From Burkholderiales bacterium (lineage in GTDB: Bacteria; Pseudomonadota; Gammaproteobacteria; Burkholderiales; SG8-39): a DNA stretch of 64,000 nucleotides. The notes beneath the pieces were generated by a model. It was not told the DNA's origin. It searched no databases and saw only the letters and a program-made list of their open reading frames with translations. Below are positions 1 to 9,190 of the stretch, in pieces (position 1 is the stretch's first letter; every line of letters begins with the position of its first letter). A program made the translations under genes and the position numbers. Location: positions 1 to 64,000 of the forward strand of contig JACZJT010000070.1 in the NCBI GenBank assembly GCA_014860445.1, given 5' to 3'.

Positions 1-84
1 TCGGGGTCGTGCAGCAACAGCGGCGCGAGAGGGGATGCGTCGGGCTTACTACGAGAACCGCGGAAATCGGGCCTGGGATTCGAG

Positions 85-690
85 TCAAGTGTTGATGGCG
101 ATCACCTGTGGATCATCGGCGTGCGCCACGAGAAGCGCCCGAACCCGGTCTTGCCATAGGGTTTGAAACAGCGTTGCTTCCTCCGGCGCAGCAGTGCCGG
201 CAAGGCAGCGCGGCATGAGCAAAAGGATGCGTGGATCGCCTGGCACACGGTCAAGCCGGGCGCTGACACTAACTGCCGCGCCGGTGTCGGTACGCGTGAA
301 CCGCATTTGACCGGGAATATCGACGCCGAAAAACAGCAGATTGCGACGATCAAAGCGGCCGCCGATGCCTTTGAAGCCGGTGTCCTGCGTCGCGCCGGTG
401 AGCAAGCTGGCGACGTTGGCCACGACACCGGTGACGCCCTCCAGCTTTTCATCGCGCAACTCGACGCGGAAGGCGCCGCGCTCGGGCAGCGCGTTGGGGT
501 AGAGCGCAGCCATCCCGGTGCGCGTCATCAGGTATGCCGAAGCTACGGTCGGACAGGAATGGCCGGCGAGCTTGACCGCGTCAGCGTAGCAGTATTCGAT
601 TATGCCGTTTTCGGCCGCACCGAGGAAGCCGGCGAGCGGGTCGCACACGGTGACCCGCGGCGCGGCGTCGAAAAATTCTGGGAAATGCAT
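85..690 (-). CDS. FmdE-like domain protein
   Basis: A 201-residue protein whose N-terminal half carries a GHSCPT motif (about residues 43-48) in the context expected of FmdE, the family named after formylmethanofuran dehydrogenase subunit E. The start at 690 is chosen over an upstream ATG at 741 because AAGGAG lies 9 bases before it. There is no C-terminal zinc-finger part, so this is a stand-alone FmdE domain. It is divergent from the tetR gene with a 105-base shared control region. Its role in a bacterium is not established; metal or cofactor handling is only a guess. Family assignment is fairly sure, function unknown. Confidence 0.72.
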   Translation of the reverse strand: MHFPEFFDAAPRVTVCDPLAGFLGAAENGIIEYCYADAVKLAGHSCPTVASAYLMTRTGMAALYPNALPERGAFRVELRDEKLEGVTGVVANVASLLTGATQDTGFKGIGGRFDRRNLLFFGVDIPGQMRFTRTDTGAAVSVSARLDRVPGDPRILLLMPRCLAGTAAPEEATLFQTLWQDRVRALLVAHADDPQVIAINT

Positions 691-748
691 GATGTAGTTC
701 TCCTTAATGCGTGTGGGTCGCGGCAGTTGCCAAACCGACAACGATTAT

Positions 749-772
749 GTAAGATAGTATCTAATTACTTAC
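749..772. promoter_or_regulatory. candidate TetR-family operator in the divergent promoter
   Basis: An AT-rich block between the FmdE-like gene and tetR contains the 11-base palindrome AGATAGTATCT (752-762), inside a wider GTAAG (749-753) and CTTAC (768-772) inverted pair. TetR regulators often bind such sites beside their own gene. The position, 24-47 bases upstream of the tetR start, fits autoregulation and shared control of the divergent gene. This is inference from symmetry and location. Confidence 0.4.
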
Positions 773-795
773 TTATAAGCAACTCCCCGGAGCCT

Positions 796-1431
796 ATGAA
801 CGTCCCAAATTCTCCCCGCGCTGCGCCGCGCCAGCGCCTCATGACCGATGAACGGCAACGCGAAATCGTCGCAGCCGTGCTCGCGCTTGCACGCGAACGC
901 GGCCCTGATGCGATCACGACCCAGGCCATTGCCGACCGCATCGGAGTCACGCAGGGCGCGATTTTCCGTCATTTTCCCGATAAGTTGGCGATTTGGCTTG
1001 CGGTGTTCTCCTGGATACGGGCGTCGCTGGGCGCGGTGTTCGCCGAGGCAGTGGCGAAGGCCGATTCGCCACTGAAAAAAATCGAACAGGCGTTTCTCGG
1101 GCATGTGGCTTTCATCGCCGCCAATCCCGGCGTTCCTCGGGTCATGTTCCACGAGCTGCAATATCCGGGGGATTCGCCCGCGCGCATCGAGGTGCGCGCG
1201 ATGATGAGCGACTACCGCAAGCAGCTCACGCTGTTGTTCAAGCAGGCCAGCGCGGCGGGCGAGCTGTCCGCGGATCTCGATACGACATTCGCGCCGGTGC
1301 TGTTCATCGGCGCGGTGCAAAGCCTGGTGATCCAGACCGCCCTGGGCGGGGACGAGGCTGGAATGGTGAAGCGCGCGCGGCGCTTGTTCCCGCTGCTCCT
1401 CGACGGCTATCGCGGGGCGAGGACAGCATGA
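796..1431 (+). CDS. TetR-family transcriptional regulator
   Basis: A 211-residue regulator with an N-terminal helix-turn-helix (about residues 38-62, including IADRIGVTQGAIFRHF), the hallmark of TetR repressors. The C-terminal ligand domain is about residues 75-205. The start at 796 excludes an in-frame upstream extension that is only antisense to the FmdE-like gene. The stop overlaps the adaptor start by four bases (ATGA), so it leads an operon with the ABC exporter genes and most likely represses them until an exported compound binds. The ligand is unknown. Confidence 0.85.
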   Translation: MNVPNSPRAAPRQRLMTDERQREIVAAVLALARERGPDAITTQAIADRIGVTQGAIFRHFPDKLAIWLAVFSWIRASLGAVFAEAVAKADSPLKKIEQAFLGHVAFIAANPGVPRVMFHELQYPGDSPARIEVRAMMSDYRKQLTLLFKQASAAGELSADLDTTFAPVLFIGAVQSLVIQTALGGDEAGMVKRARRLFPLLLDGYRGARTA

Positions 1432-2612
1432 ACCTGCGCCTAGGCGGAAAAGCGATAGTGGCGGCGGCCGGAATCGGCGCCGCGCTGCTTCTTGGCTGGC
1501 TGGCTTCGAGCCAGGGGCCCCTCGCGCCGACCAAGGTCACTCTGGCCAAGGTGGAAGAGGGGCCGCTGGTCGCGAGCACGTTCGGCATCGGCACAGTCGA
1601 GGCGCGCCGCAGCTATGCGATCGGCCCCACGCTCGCGAGCCGCGTCGCGAGCGTGCTGGTCGATCAGGGTGATGCGGTCAAGGCAGGGCAGCTTCTCGCC
1701 GAACTCGATCCGGTAGATCTGGTGGATCGCGTTGCGAGCGGCCAGTTCGCCGCAGAACGCGCGGTCAGCGCCATTCGCGTCGCGGAAGCGCAACTCGCCG
1801 AAGCGCAGAGCCGTGCGCAGCTCGCCCGCGCCAGCGCACGGCGTTACGCCGAACTGCGCGCACAGAACTTTGTGAGCCAGGACGCCAGCGACGCCAAGCA
1901 AAGCGACGCGAACGCCGCAAGCGCGGCAGTGGACGCAGCGGCAGCCCAACTGGCGGTATCGCGGCGCGACCGCGAGCGGGCGCTGGCTGATGTTGCCGGT
2001 GTCGGCAAGCTGCGCGCGCAGGCGCGGCTTCTGAGCCCTGTCGATGGCGTGATCAGCGCGCGCCTGGTCGAGCCCGGCACGACGATCGTCGCGGGCCAGG
2101 CGGTGGTGCAGCTGATCGACCCGGCCAGCCTGTGGATCAAGGCGCGCATCGACCAGGGACAGGCGGGGGGCGTGCGCGTGGGCCAGCCGGCAGAGATCGT
2201 GTTGCGCTCGGATCCGAACCGCGCCTATCGTGGCCAGGTCGAGCGTGTCGACTGGGTGAGCGATCCCGTGACCGAAGAGCGCATCGTCAACGTCGGCTTC
2301 GCCGCGCGGCCCGAAGGCAGCTCCGTCGGCGAGCTGGTCGAGGTGACCATTCGCACGGCCGAGCTATCCAAGGTACGCTCGGTGCCGGCGGCGGCGGTGA
2401 AACGCCTCGCGCGGCAGGACGGTGTCTGGCTAATCACTGCCGGACACGTCGCTTTTCGGCCGGTAAAGTTCGGCATTACAACCCTGGATGGTCACAGCCA
2501 GATTATCGAAGGCCTGGATGCAGGCGACGAGGTGGTGGTCCACAGCGAGCGGGAATTGACGCCGGACGCCAAGGTCAAGGTCGTGCCTGCGATCGTGCGC
2601 GCCGGATCATGA
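1428..2612 (+). CDS. HlyD/MFP-type periplasmic adaptor subunit of ABC exporter
   Basis: A 394-residue membrane fusion protein with an N-terminal membrane anchor (about residues 8-26). It then shows a lipoyl-like half motif, an Ala-rich coiled-coil hairpin (about residues 95-190), a second lipoyl half (SPVDGVISARLVEPGTTI) and a beta-barrel region. Such proteins join an inner-membrane ABC transporter to an outer-membrane channel. It overlaps tetR and the permease gene by ATGA at both ends, so all are translated together. The set resembles DevBCA or MacAB exporters. No outer-membrane channel gene is in the window. Confidence 0.87.
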   Translation: MNLRLGGKAIVAAAGIGAALLLGWLASSQGPLAPTKVTLAKVEEGPLVASTFGIGTVEARRSYAIGPTLASRVASVLVDQGDAVKAGQLLAELDPVDLVDRVASGQFAAERAVSAIRVAEAQLAEAQSRAQLARASARRYAELRAQNFVSQDASDAKQSDANAASAAVDAAAAQLAVSRRDRERALADVAGVGKLRAQARLLSPVDGVISARLVEPGTTIVAGQAVVQLIDPASLWIKARIDQGQAGGVRVGQPAEIVLRSDPNRAYRGQVERVDWVSDPVTEERIVNVGFAARPEGSSVGELVEVTIRTAELSKVRSVPAAAVKRLARQDGVWLITAGHVAFRPVKFGITTLDGHSQIIEGLDAGDEVVVHSERELTPDAKVKVVPAIVRAGS

Positions 2613-3802
2613 TCAATCTTGCCGGCCGCGACATCCTGCATGGCTGGGGCAAGTTCGTTTTCACCGGACTTGGACTTGGCCTGCTCATCGGCGTCACGCT
2701 ATCGATGGCGGGGATCTATCGCGGCCTGGTGGACGATGGTCGGGTGCTGCTGCAGAACGGCGGCGCCGACCTATGGGTAGTGCAGCGCGACACGCTCGGC
2801 CCCTACGCCGAGCCGTCGAGCGTGCGCGACGACGCGTATCGCGGGCTGCTCGGCATCCGCGGCGTCGCCGCGGCCGGCAACGTCACCTATCTAACGATGC
2901 AGATTCAGCACCAGCGCGGCGAGGTGCGGGTGATGCTGGTCGGCTTCGAACCTGGACATCCGGGCGAGCCTGGCTATCTTGTGGCCGGGCGCCCGATCAC
3001 GCGCGCGCACTACGAGGCGATTGCCGATCTGCGCAGCGGGCTGAAACTGGGTGAACGCATTCGCATCCGCCGCCACGAGTATACGGTGGTCGGATTGACG
3101 CGGCGCATGGTGTCCTCGGGCGGCGATCCGATGATTTTCGTTCCCCTCAAGGACGCGCAGGAAGTGCAGTTCCTCAAGGACAACGACGCGCTCCTCAACG
3201 AGCGCGCGCGCACCGCCGCCAATCCGGCGTTCAATCGCCCGGGTGTGCCGGGACTACTCGAGGCGGTGCAGGCAAGCCAGGCCAGCAGCCACAACGTCAA
3301 TGTGGTCATGCTGCGCCTCGCGCCGCAGGCAGACGAGACCGTAGTGGCGCGCGAGATCCGGCGCTGGAAGCACCTGGAAGCCTATACGCGATCCGACATG
3401 GATGAAATTCTGGTCGCAAAGCTGATCGCAACCTCGGCCAGGCAGATTTTCATGTTTCTGGTCATTCTCTCCATTGTCAGCGCCGCCATCGTTGCTTTCA
3501 TCATCTACACCATGACGCTGAACAAGGTGCGCGAGATCGCGGTGCTGAAACTGATCGGCGCGCGCAACCGCACCATCGCCGCGATGATTCTGCAGCAGGC
3601 GCTGGGCCTGGGTGCCATCGGGTTCATCGTTGGCAAGACTGCGGCGACGCTGTGGGCGCCGATCTTTCCGAAGTACGTGCTGCTGCTCCCCGGAGACGCG
3701 GTGCTGGGCGCGATATTGGTGCTGGCGATTTCCGCGCTGGCGAGCATCGTCGCGATCCGCGCGGCCCTGCGCGTGGATCCGGCGACTGCGATCGGAGGCT
3801 AA
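2609..3802 (+). CDS. ABC exporter permease, FtsX/DevC type
   Basis: A 397-residue permease with one N-terminal membrane segment (about residues 16-38), a large periplasmic MacB-like domain, and three C-terminal membrane segments (about residues 280-390) forming the FtsX fold. The cytoplasmic motif NKVREIAVLKLIGAR is typical of this family. Its size and single-FtsX layout match DevC better than MacB, because the ATPase is a separate gene. It starts in an ATGA overlap with the adaptor gene and is followed one base after its stop by the ATPase start. Confidence 0.85.
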   Translation: MINLAGRDILHGWGKFVFTGLGLGLLIGVTLSMAGIYRGLVDDGRVLLQNGGADLWVVQRDTLGPYAEPSSVRDDAYRGLLGIRGVAAAGNVTYLTMQIQHQRGEVRVMLVGFEPGHPGEPGYLVAGRPITRAHYEAIADLRSGLKLGERIRIRRHEYTVVGLTRRMVSSGGDPMIFVPLKDAQEVQFLKDNDALLNERARTAANPAFNRPGVPGLLEAVQASQASSHNVNVVMLRLAPQADETVVAREIRRWKHLEAYTRSDMDEILVAKLIATSARQIFMFLVILSIVSAAIVAFIIYTMTLNKVREIAVLKLIGARNRTIAAMILQQALGLGAIGFIVGKTAATLWAPIFPKYVLLLPGDAVLGAILVLAISALASIVAIRAALRVDPATAIGG

Positions 3803-3803
3803 G

Positions 3804-4511
3804 ATGGGACACCCTGCGATCGAAATCAGCGGCCTCACCAAGCGCTACGGCGTAGGCGAGGCGGCGGTCGACGCATTGAAAGGCGTGGACATGGTGGTGC
3901 AGCCGGGTGAGGTCGTGGGCCTGATCGGGCCCAGCGGTTCGGGCAAGAGCACGCTGCTGAAGTGCCTCGGCGCGGTGATCGAGCCGACGGCTGGGCGCAT
4001 GGCGCTCGCCGGCGAGACGATTTACGACCATGGCTGGAAAGTGGCCGATCTGCGCGCACTGCGGCGCGACCGCATCGGCTTCGTATTCCAGGCACCCTAC
4101 CTGATCCCGTTTCTCGACGTCACCGACAACGTGGCGGTGCTGCCGATGCTGGCCGGTGTGTCCAATGCCAAGGCGCGCGAACGCGCGCGGGAGATGCTCG
4201 CCGCGCTGGACGTCGGGCACCGCGCGCAGGCGCAGGTGCCGCAGCTCTCGGGCGGCGAGCAGCAGCGGGTCGCGATTGCGCGTGCGCTCGTGAACCAGGC
4301 GCCGATCATTCTCGCCGACGAGCCCACGGCGCCGCTGGACAGCGAGCGCGCGCTGACCGTAATCCGCATCCTCAACGAAATGGCGCAGCGCTTCGGCACC
4401 GCGATCATTGTCGTCACCCACGACGAGAAGATCATCCCGACTTTCCGGCGCATCTATCATATCCGCGACGGGCGGACCTACGAGGAAGCGGGCGAGGCGC
4501 GCGCCGCCTGA
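3804..4511 (+). CDS. ABC exporter ATP-binding protein
   Basis: A 235-residue ABC ATPase with all expected motifs: Walker A GPSGSGKST at residues 42-50, signature LSGGEQQRVAIARAL, Walker B IILADEPTAPLD and the H-loop in VVTHD. The closest general family is LolD/MacB/DevA. It powers the FtsX-type permease encoded immediately upstream. The start follows the permease stop by a single base, and AGGCTAAG lies just upstream. The Walker B loop reads EPTAPLD rather than the more usual EPTGNLD, a small and probably harmless difference. Confidence 0.9.
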   Translation: MGHPAIEISGLTKRYGVGEAAVDALKGVDMVVQPGEVVGLIGPSGSGKSTLLKCLGAVIEPTAGRMALAGETIYDHGWKVADLRALRRDRIGFVFQAPYLIPFLDVTDNVAVLPMLAGVSNAKARERAREMLAALDVGHRAQAQVPQLSGGEQQRVAIARALVNQAPIILADEPTAPLDSERALTVIRILNEMAQRFGTAIIVVTHDEKIIPTFRRIYHIRDGRTYEEAGEARAA

Positions 4512-4563
4512 GACTGCTACCAGGTCCGTCGACAGAGGCAGCTGAAGGGGCGCACGTCAGAGT

Positions 4564-5217
4564 TTAATCGGCGTGCCGATTGGCGCTTGCCACTGCCCAC
4601 ACCGCCGCTTCCAGGCGCGAGCGGAAGCCCAGTTTCTTCAGCAGATTCTTGACGTGAACCTTGACGGTGGCGTCGGTGATCTCCAGGTTGCGGGCGATCA
4701 ACTTGTTGGACAAGCCGTGTACCAGTCCGTCAAGAATCTCCTGTTCGCGCCGGGTGAGTGTGGCCGTATCGCGCTGGCCTGCGGTCGCTTCTTCGCGTAT
4801 CGCGCGCGCGAGCAGGCCGTTCAGACGCTCGCCGATTACCGTGCTGCCGTTTAGGGTTTGGTCGATGGCAGCGAGCAGGTCCTCCGGCTCCATGTCCTTG
4901 AGCAGATAGCCGTCCGCGCCGCTGCGGATTGCAGCCACGAGGTCTTCCGCACTGTCCGAAACGGTGAGAATCACCACGCGACAATCGAGCCCTGCGTCAC
5001 GAATTGCCTTGAGCGTTTCGATGCCGTTCATGTCCTTCATGTGCAGATCGAGCAGGATCAGATCCGGATCGAGTTCCCGTGCCTTGGACACACCCGCTTC
5101 GCCGCTGGAGGCCTCGCCGACGAGTTGCAGGTGGGGCGCCATGGCGATCAACTGCGACACGCCTTTGCGAAACAGGGGATGGTCGTCGATGATCAGTATG
5201 CGATTGCCTTCGCTCAT
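4564..5217 (-). CDS. narL: nitrate/nitrite response regulator NarL
   Basis: A 217-residue response regulator. The receiver domain carries acidic D11 and D12, phosphoacceptor D57 in LILLDLHM and conserved K106-type lysine in GYLLKD. The C-terminal LuxR-type helix-turn-helix lies around residues 150-210 (ITDATVKVHVKNLLKKL). Gene context, next to narX and the nar operon, makes NarL far more likely than another LuxR-type regulator. Its start overlaps the narX stop by ATGA. A 7-2-7 heptamer pair upstream of narK fits its known binding mode. Confidence 0.92.
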   Translation of the reverse strand: MSEGNRILIIDDHPLFRKGVSQLIAMAPHLQLVGEASSGEAGVSKARELDPDLILLDLHMKDMNGIETLKAIRDAGLDCRVVILTVSDSAEDLVAAIRSGADGYLLKDMEPEDLLAAIDQTLNGSTVIGERLNGLLARAIREEATAGQRDTATLTRREQEILDGLVHGLSNKLIARNLEITDATVKVHVKNLLKKLGFRSRLEAAVWAVASANRHAD

Positions 5218-7103
5218 GCTGTTGCCTCCGCCGGGGTTGCCGCCATCCGGAACGGTCCGCGAGGGGAGAATTTCAACTCGACACGGGTGCCGCCCTCGGC
5301 GCGCCGGGAAACCTGCAGGGTGCCGCCCAGCGTGGCAGCGCGATCGCGCATGATCGCCAGGCCGTAGTGATGCGTGGGCGGTTCGGCATCCTTGATGCCC
5401 ACGCCGTCGTCGTCCACGGCTACACGTATGTTGCCCTGTTCGATCGACAGCCGCACGTCGGCGCAGCGCGCCTGCGCATGATGTTCGACATTGGTGAGCG
5501 CTTCGCGCACGACCTGCAGCACATGGATCTGTTCGCTCGAGTCGAGCTCATGGCCGAGCAGCCGGTCATGCAGCCGCACCTCGATGCCCGCGCGCTGGGA
5601 GAACTCCCGCGTCGTGTCCTGCAGGGCTTCCGACAGCCCGCGCCCGTCTATGCGCAAACGGAAGGTGGTAAGCAGTTCGCGCAGCTGCCGGTAGGCATTG
5701 TTGATCCCCAATTTCAATTCCTCGACCACATCGGCCGTTTGTTCGTGCACGCCGCTGGCACTGAGTTGCTGCTTGAGTCGTGTCACCTGAATTTTCAGAT
5801 AGGTCAGGGATTGCGCCAGGGAATCGTGCAGTTCACGCGCGATTACCGAGCGCTCCTCAAGGAGCGCGATACCGCGCCGTTCGTCGCTGCGCTTCGCGGT
5901 TGCGAAGGCCGCGCCGATGTGATGTCCGATGGATTCAAGCAGCTTCATCTTCCAGTCCTCGAGCTGCATGCCGGCCGGAAACTGCAACAGCATCACGCCA
6001 TAGGGTTTTCCGCCCTCGGACAGCGGCACCGATAACATGCGTTCGTCGCCGCTGCCGACGATGCGTATTCCGGATTCGCCCGCACCGGCACCGAAGCATT
6101 CGTAACAGCGCTCCTGCTGGCACCATGATTTCGCCTGCTCGCTTCCGGCATGTATGGCGATCGGAAAGCCGCGCCGGTCATTGTCCTCGCGCGCGCAGAT
6201 CGCCCCGGCTTTCAGCCCGACGACGCGTTCTATGTCCTGCATCACGCCGTCGAGGGTGGCCTGCGTCAGCGGGTTTTCCGCCAGCGTGCGTGTGGTGTTG
6301 TACAGGGCTTCCAGCGACACGTTGGTGCGCGCAAGCTGTTCGGTTTTCTCCTGCACACGTGCCTCGAGCGTGGCGTAGCTGCGCGAAAGGTCTTCCACCA
6401 TATAGTTGAACGACTGCCCGAGCTGGCCCAGTTCGTCCTCGCCGGCATGACGGGCGCGCACGCCGAAATCGCCTACGCGCACGCGCCGGGCGCACTGAAG
6501 CAGATCGCCCAGCGGGACGATGACCTGCGCGTGCATGAGGAACAGCGATATGAACATCACCACGACTATGGCGAACAGCCCTGCGCCCTGGATTAAACGC
6601 AGCGCCTGGATGCGTTGTTCCAGATCGTGCTCCAGCAAATACACCAGCCGGTCGACGTCGAGCACATACGCGTTCATGCGCGCGACGAAGGCGTCGCGCG
6701 CGGGTGCGCCCTCGGTGACGGCACGCGCGATCGCGGGCTTGAGCGCGCCATACCAGTTGCTTGCAATGCGATCGTAGGCGCGGCGCGTCGGGTCGGTCGC
6801 ATCCAACGGCACGCCGCCGACAAGCTGCGGGCTCTTGAGGCGGGACTCGAAGTCGCTGATGGCGAGCTGCAGCTCTGCGGGGGGATGTCCGATGTCGCCG
6901 GAGCGCAATACCTGCACCGTAATCCAGTAAGACTGCATTCTGAGACTGCCGGAGACATTGATTGCGGCGGCTTTGCCTGTGGACAACTCCGCGAACACGG
7001 TTGCGCTGATGGTGGCCGCAAGCGCCAGCAGGACAATGGCTCCAAGGGCCATGCCCAGTCTTACTACCAGCGATTCGGCGAAAAAGCGACGATTGATGTT
7101 CAT
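5214..7103 (-). CDS. narX: nitrate/nitrite sensor histidine kinase NarX
   Basis: A 629-residue sensor. It has a first membrane segment (about residues 15-38), a periplasmic nitrate-binding P-box INVSGSLRMQSYW (48-60) and a second membrane segment (about 171-190). A HAMP domain, a GAF-like module with cysteines at 328, 333 and 336, a HisKA_3 dimerisation region with H426 in ARELHDS and a HATPase domain with DDDGVGI follow. The start at 7103 has AGGAGCAAGG just upstream. The open frame continues 5' to 8105, but that part is antisense to narK. It phosphorylates NarL in response to nitrate or nitrite. Confidence 0.92.
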   Translation of the reverse strand: MNINRRFFAESLVVRLGMALGAIVLLALAATISATVFAELSTGKAAAINVSGSLRMQSYWITVQVLRSGDIGHPPAELQLAISDFESRLKSPQLVGGVPLDATDPTRRAYDRIASNWYGALKPAIARAVTEGAPARDAFVARMNAYVLDVDRLVYLLEHDLEQRIQALRLIQGAGLFAIVVVMFISLFLMHAQVIVPLGDLLQCARRVRVGDFGVRARHAGEDELGQLGQSFNYMVEDLSRSYATLEARVQEKTEQLARTNVSLEALYNTTRTLAENPLTQATLDGVMQDIERVVGLKAGAICAREDNDRRGFPIAIHAGSEQAKSWCQQERCYECFGAGAGESGIRIVGSGDERMLSVPLSEGGKPYGVMLLQFPAGMQLEDWKMKLLESIGHHIGAAFATAKRSDERRGIALLEERSVIARELHDSLAQSLTYLKIQVTRLKQQLSASGVHEQTADVVEELKLGINNAYRQLRELLTTFRLRIDGRGLSEALQDTTREFSQRAGIEVRLHDRLLGHELDSSEQIHVLQVVREALTNVEHHAQARCADVRLSIEQGNIRVAVDDDGVGIKDAEPPTHHYGLAIMRDRAATLGGTLQVSRRAEGGTRVELKFSPRGPFRMAATPAEATA

Positions 7104-7497
7104 GATGCCTTGCTCCTGCGGGGTGGCCGCTGTCCCGGGTCTTTGATTACCCGCCATGCTGCTTACATTGGTGCCGAATGTTAACAGACCCTGATGTGCC
7201 TTATTTGTCGTTACTCCCATTTTGCGCGATTGCCCGGGTGCACGCCACCGCGGAATGTGCACATTGCCAGCAGATCCAGAATTGGCGCGGGGTTTCAGGC
7301 ATTTACTCCTTTGTGCACGACTACTCCTTAGTGGGTAGAAACGCGCTTTTTCAGGTGGTTTCCCTGTATTCCCCTGCGCAGCGTACGCGCCTAGACTCCG
7401 CTTCAATCTTTCACGGAATCCTGATCCGAACCTGCGCAATAGCGGGTCAAAGGGTTCAAAAAACGATTTCGATTTTGATTGATAGGGGGCACTGAAC
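7104..7497. promoter_or_regulatory. narX-narK divergent control region
   Basis: A 394-base gap with no convincing gene. It contains the NarL-type heptamers listed separately and several further TACTCC motifs (7212-7218, 7304-7310). I looked for an FNR box (TTGAT-N4-ATCAA) and did not find a good one. The narK ribosome site is the purine run AGGGGG about 8 bases before its ATG. Confidence 0.6.
7322..7337. promoter_or_regulatory. NarL/NarP-type 7-2-7 binding site
   Basis: TACTCCT (7322-7328) and GTGGGTA (7331-7337) form two inverted heptamers separated by two bases, the spacing preferred by NarL and NarP dimers. The left heptamer matches TACYYMT exactly and the right one matches in six of seven positions. 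A further exact TACTCCT sits at 7304-7310 in direct orientation. It lies 161 bases upstream of the first narK and next to narXL, so nitrate control of the nar genes is likely. Confidence 0.65.
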
Positions 7498-9111
7498 ATG
7501 TCGGACATCAAGAAGTGGGACGTAGAGGACGAAAAGTTCTGGGAGTCCACCGGCAAGGGCATCGCGAACCGAAATCTGTGGATTTCGATACCGAGCCTGC
7601 TGGTCGGGTTCGCGGTCTGGATTCTGTGGAGCATGGTAACGGTACAGATGATCAACGCCGGCTTCCCGTTCAAGCCGGTGGAACTGTTCACGCTGTCCGC
7701 AATCTCCGGTCTCACAGGTGCGACCCTGCGCATACCGAGCAGTTTCTTCATACGCATCGCGGGCGGCCGTAACACCATCGTTTTCACTACCGCGCTGCTG
7801 ATGATTCCCGCTCTGCTCACCGGAATCGCGCTGCAGGACAAGAGCACGCCGCTGTGGGTGTTCCAGGTCCTCGCCTTCCTGTGCGGTTTCGGCGGCGGCA
7901 ACTTCGCCTCGTCCATGTCCAACATCAGTTTCTTCTTTCCGAAGCGCATGCAGGGTCTCGCACTGGGGCTAAACGCAGGCCTGGGCAATGCCGGCGTAAC
8001 CACGATGCAGATTCTGGTGCCGCTGGTGATGACGCTGCCCTTGCTCGGTTCGCTGGGCGGCGATGGCATCGCGCTGGTGCAGGCCTCCGGCAGCCTGATC
8101 GGCAAGAGCGCGGCCGGGACGATTACCTACATCCAGAATGCCGGCTTCGTCTGGCTGCTGCTGCTGGTGCCGCTCGCCTTCATCGGCTGGTTCGGTATGA
8201 ACAACATCGTTACCCCGGAAGTCTCGCCGCACATCGGCTCGCCGCTCGCTGCAATGTCGAAAATCACCGGTATGCTGATGATCAGTTTCGTCACCGCTGC
8301 GGCCGGCCTGTACCTGATCCTGCCCGCGCCGGTGGGCCTGGGCGCGCCTGGCTGGGCGAAGTGGTTCATTCTCGCAGGCATCATCGCCGCCACCGTATTT
8401 CTGATGAAGCTGATTCCAGGCGATATCAAACCGAACCTGGAGCGTCAGTTCAAGATTTTCGGCAACAAGCACACCTGGATCATGAGCATTATCTACACGA
8501 TGACCTTCGGCAGCTTCATCGGCTATTCAGCTGGTTTCGCGCTGGCGATCAAGGTGATCTTCGGCTTCACGCACACCGTCGGCGCTGACGGCAGCATGAC
8601 CAATGTGCTCAATCCGAACGGTCCGTCGGCATTGATGTATGCCTGGATGGGTCCCTTTATCGGCGCCCTGATCCGGCCTGTAGGCGGATGGGTGGCAGAC
8701 AAGGTGGGCGGCGCCAAAGTGACGCAGATCGTTTCGATCATCATGATCGCCGCCGCACTGGGCGTGGCCTATTACATGAAGTCGGCCTACCAGTCGGCGA
8801 CGCCGGAGCAGTACTTTGTGCCGTTCTTCATTCTGTTCCTGGTTCTGTTTGCGGCCTCCGGAATCGGCAACGGCTCCACGTTCCGCACCATCGCCATCGT
8901 GTTCCCGAAAGAGCAGGCGGGACCGGTGCTGGGCTGGACTTCCGCGGTCGCAGCCTACGGCGCCTTCATCATCCCACAGGTATTCGGTGAGCAAATCAAA
9001 GCGGCCACGCCGGAAAACGCACTGTTCGGGTTCGCCATTTTCTACGCCGTGTGCCTGGCGCTGAACTGGTGGTACTACCTCGGGCCGAAAGCGGAATACG
9101 ACAATCCGTGA
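7498..9111 (+). CDS. narK: nitrate/nitrite transporter, NarK2-type MFS protein
   Basis: A 537-residue major facilitator protein with 12 or more hydrophobic segments. Two nitrate signature regions are visible: GFGGGNFASSMSNISFFFP near residue 130 and FAASGIGNGSTFR near residue 455. Substrate-binding arginines appear in GATLRIPSS and GALIRPVGGW. The N-terminal cytoplasmic segment, with the motif FWESTGKGIANRNLWIS, is shared by the other two NarK genes here. This protein carries an extra 70-80 residue, partly hydrophobic insert mid-protein that the next narK lacks. It probably exchanges nitrate for nitrite across the inner membrane. Confidence 0.9.
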   Translation: MSDIKKWDVEDEKFWESTGKGIANRNLWISIPSLLVGFAVWILWSMVTVQMINAGFPFKPVELFTLSAISGLTGATLRIPSSFFIRIAGGRNTIVFTTALLMIPALLTGIALQDKSTPLWVFQVLAFLCGFGGGNFASSMSNISFFFPKRMQGLALGLNAGLGNAGVTTMQILVPLVMTLPLLGSLGGDGIALVQASGSLIGKSAAGTITYIQNAGFVWLLLLVPLAFIGWFGMNNIVTPEVSPHIGSPLAAMSKITGMLMISFVTAAAGLYLILPAPVGLGAPGWAKWFILAGIIAATVFLMKLIPGDIKPNLERQFKIFGNKHTWIMSIIYTMTFGSFIGYSAGFALAIKVIFGFTHTVGADGSMTNVLNPNGPSALMYAWMGPFIGALIRPVGGWVADKVGGAKVTQIVSIIMIAAALGVAYYMKSAYQSATPEQYFVPFFILFLVLFAASGIGNGSTFRTIAIVFPKEQAGPVLGWTSAVAAYGAFIIPQVFGEQIKAATPENALFGFAIFYAVCLALNWWYYLGPKAEYDNP

Positions 9112-9190
9112 TCCGCGAGGACAGAGACCGGAGTGAACATTGCACGCTTCGAGCCCGCGCGCTTCTGGCGATTCCAGGGAGTCAGGCACC

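Noticed and set aside
163-795. In-frame extension of the TetR gene upstream
   Set aside because: It is antisense to the FmdE-like gene, whose own motifs are clear, and the helix-turn-helix protein needs no extra domain.
7104-7497. FNR box upstream of narK
   Set aside because: No TTGAT-N4-ATCAA with two good halves was found; TTGAT near 7476 has no partner.
7104-8105. Upstream extension of narX to a 963-residue frame
   Set aside because: The extra part is antisense to narK and carries no sensor domain; ATG at 7103 has a ribosome site and a normal NarX N-terminus.
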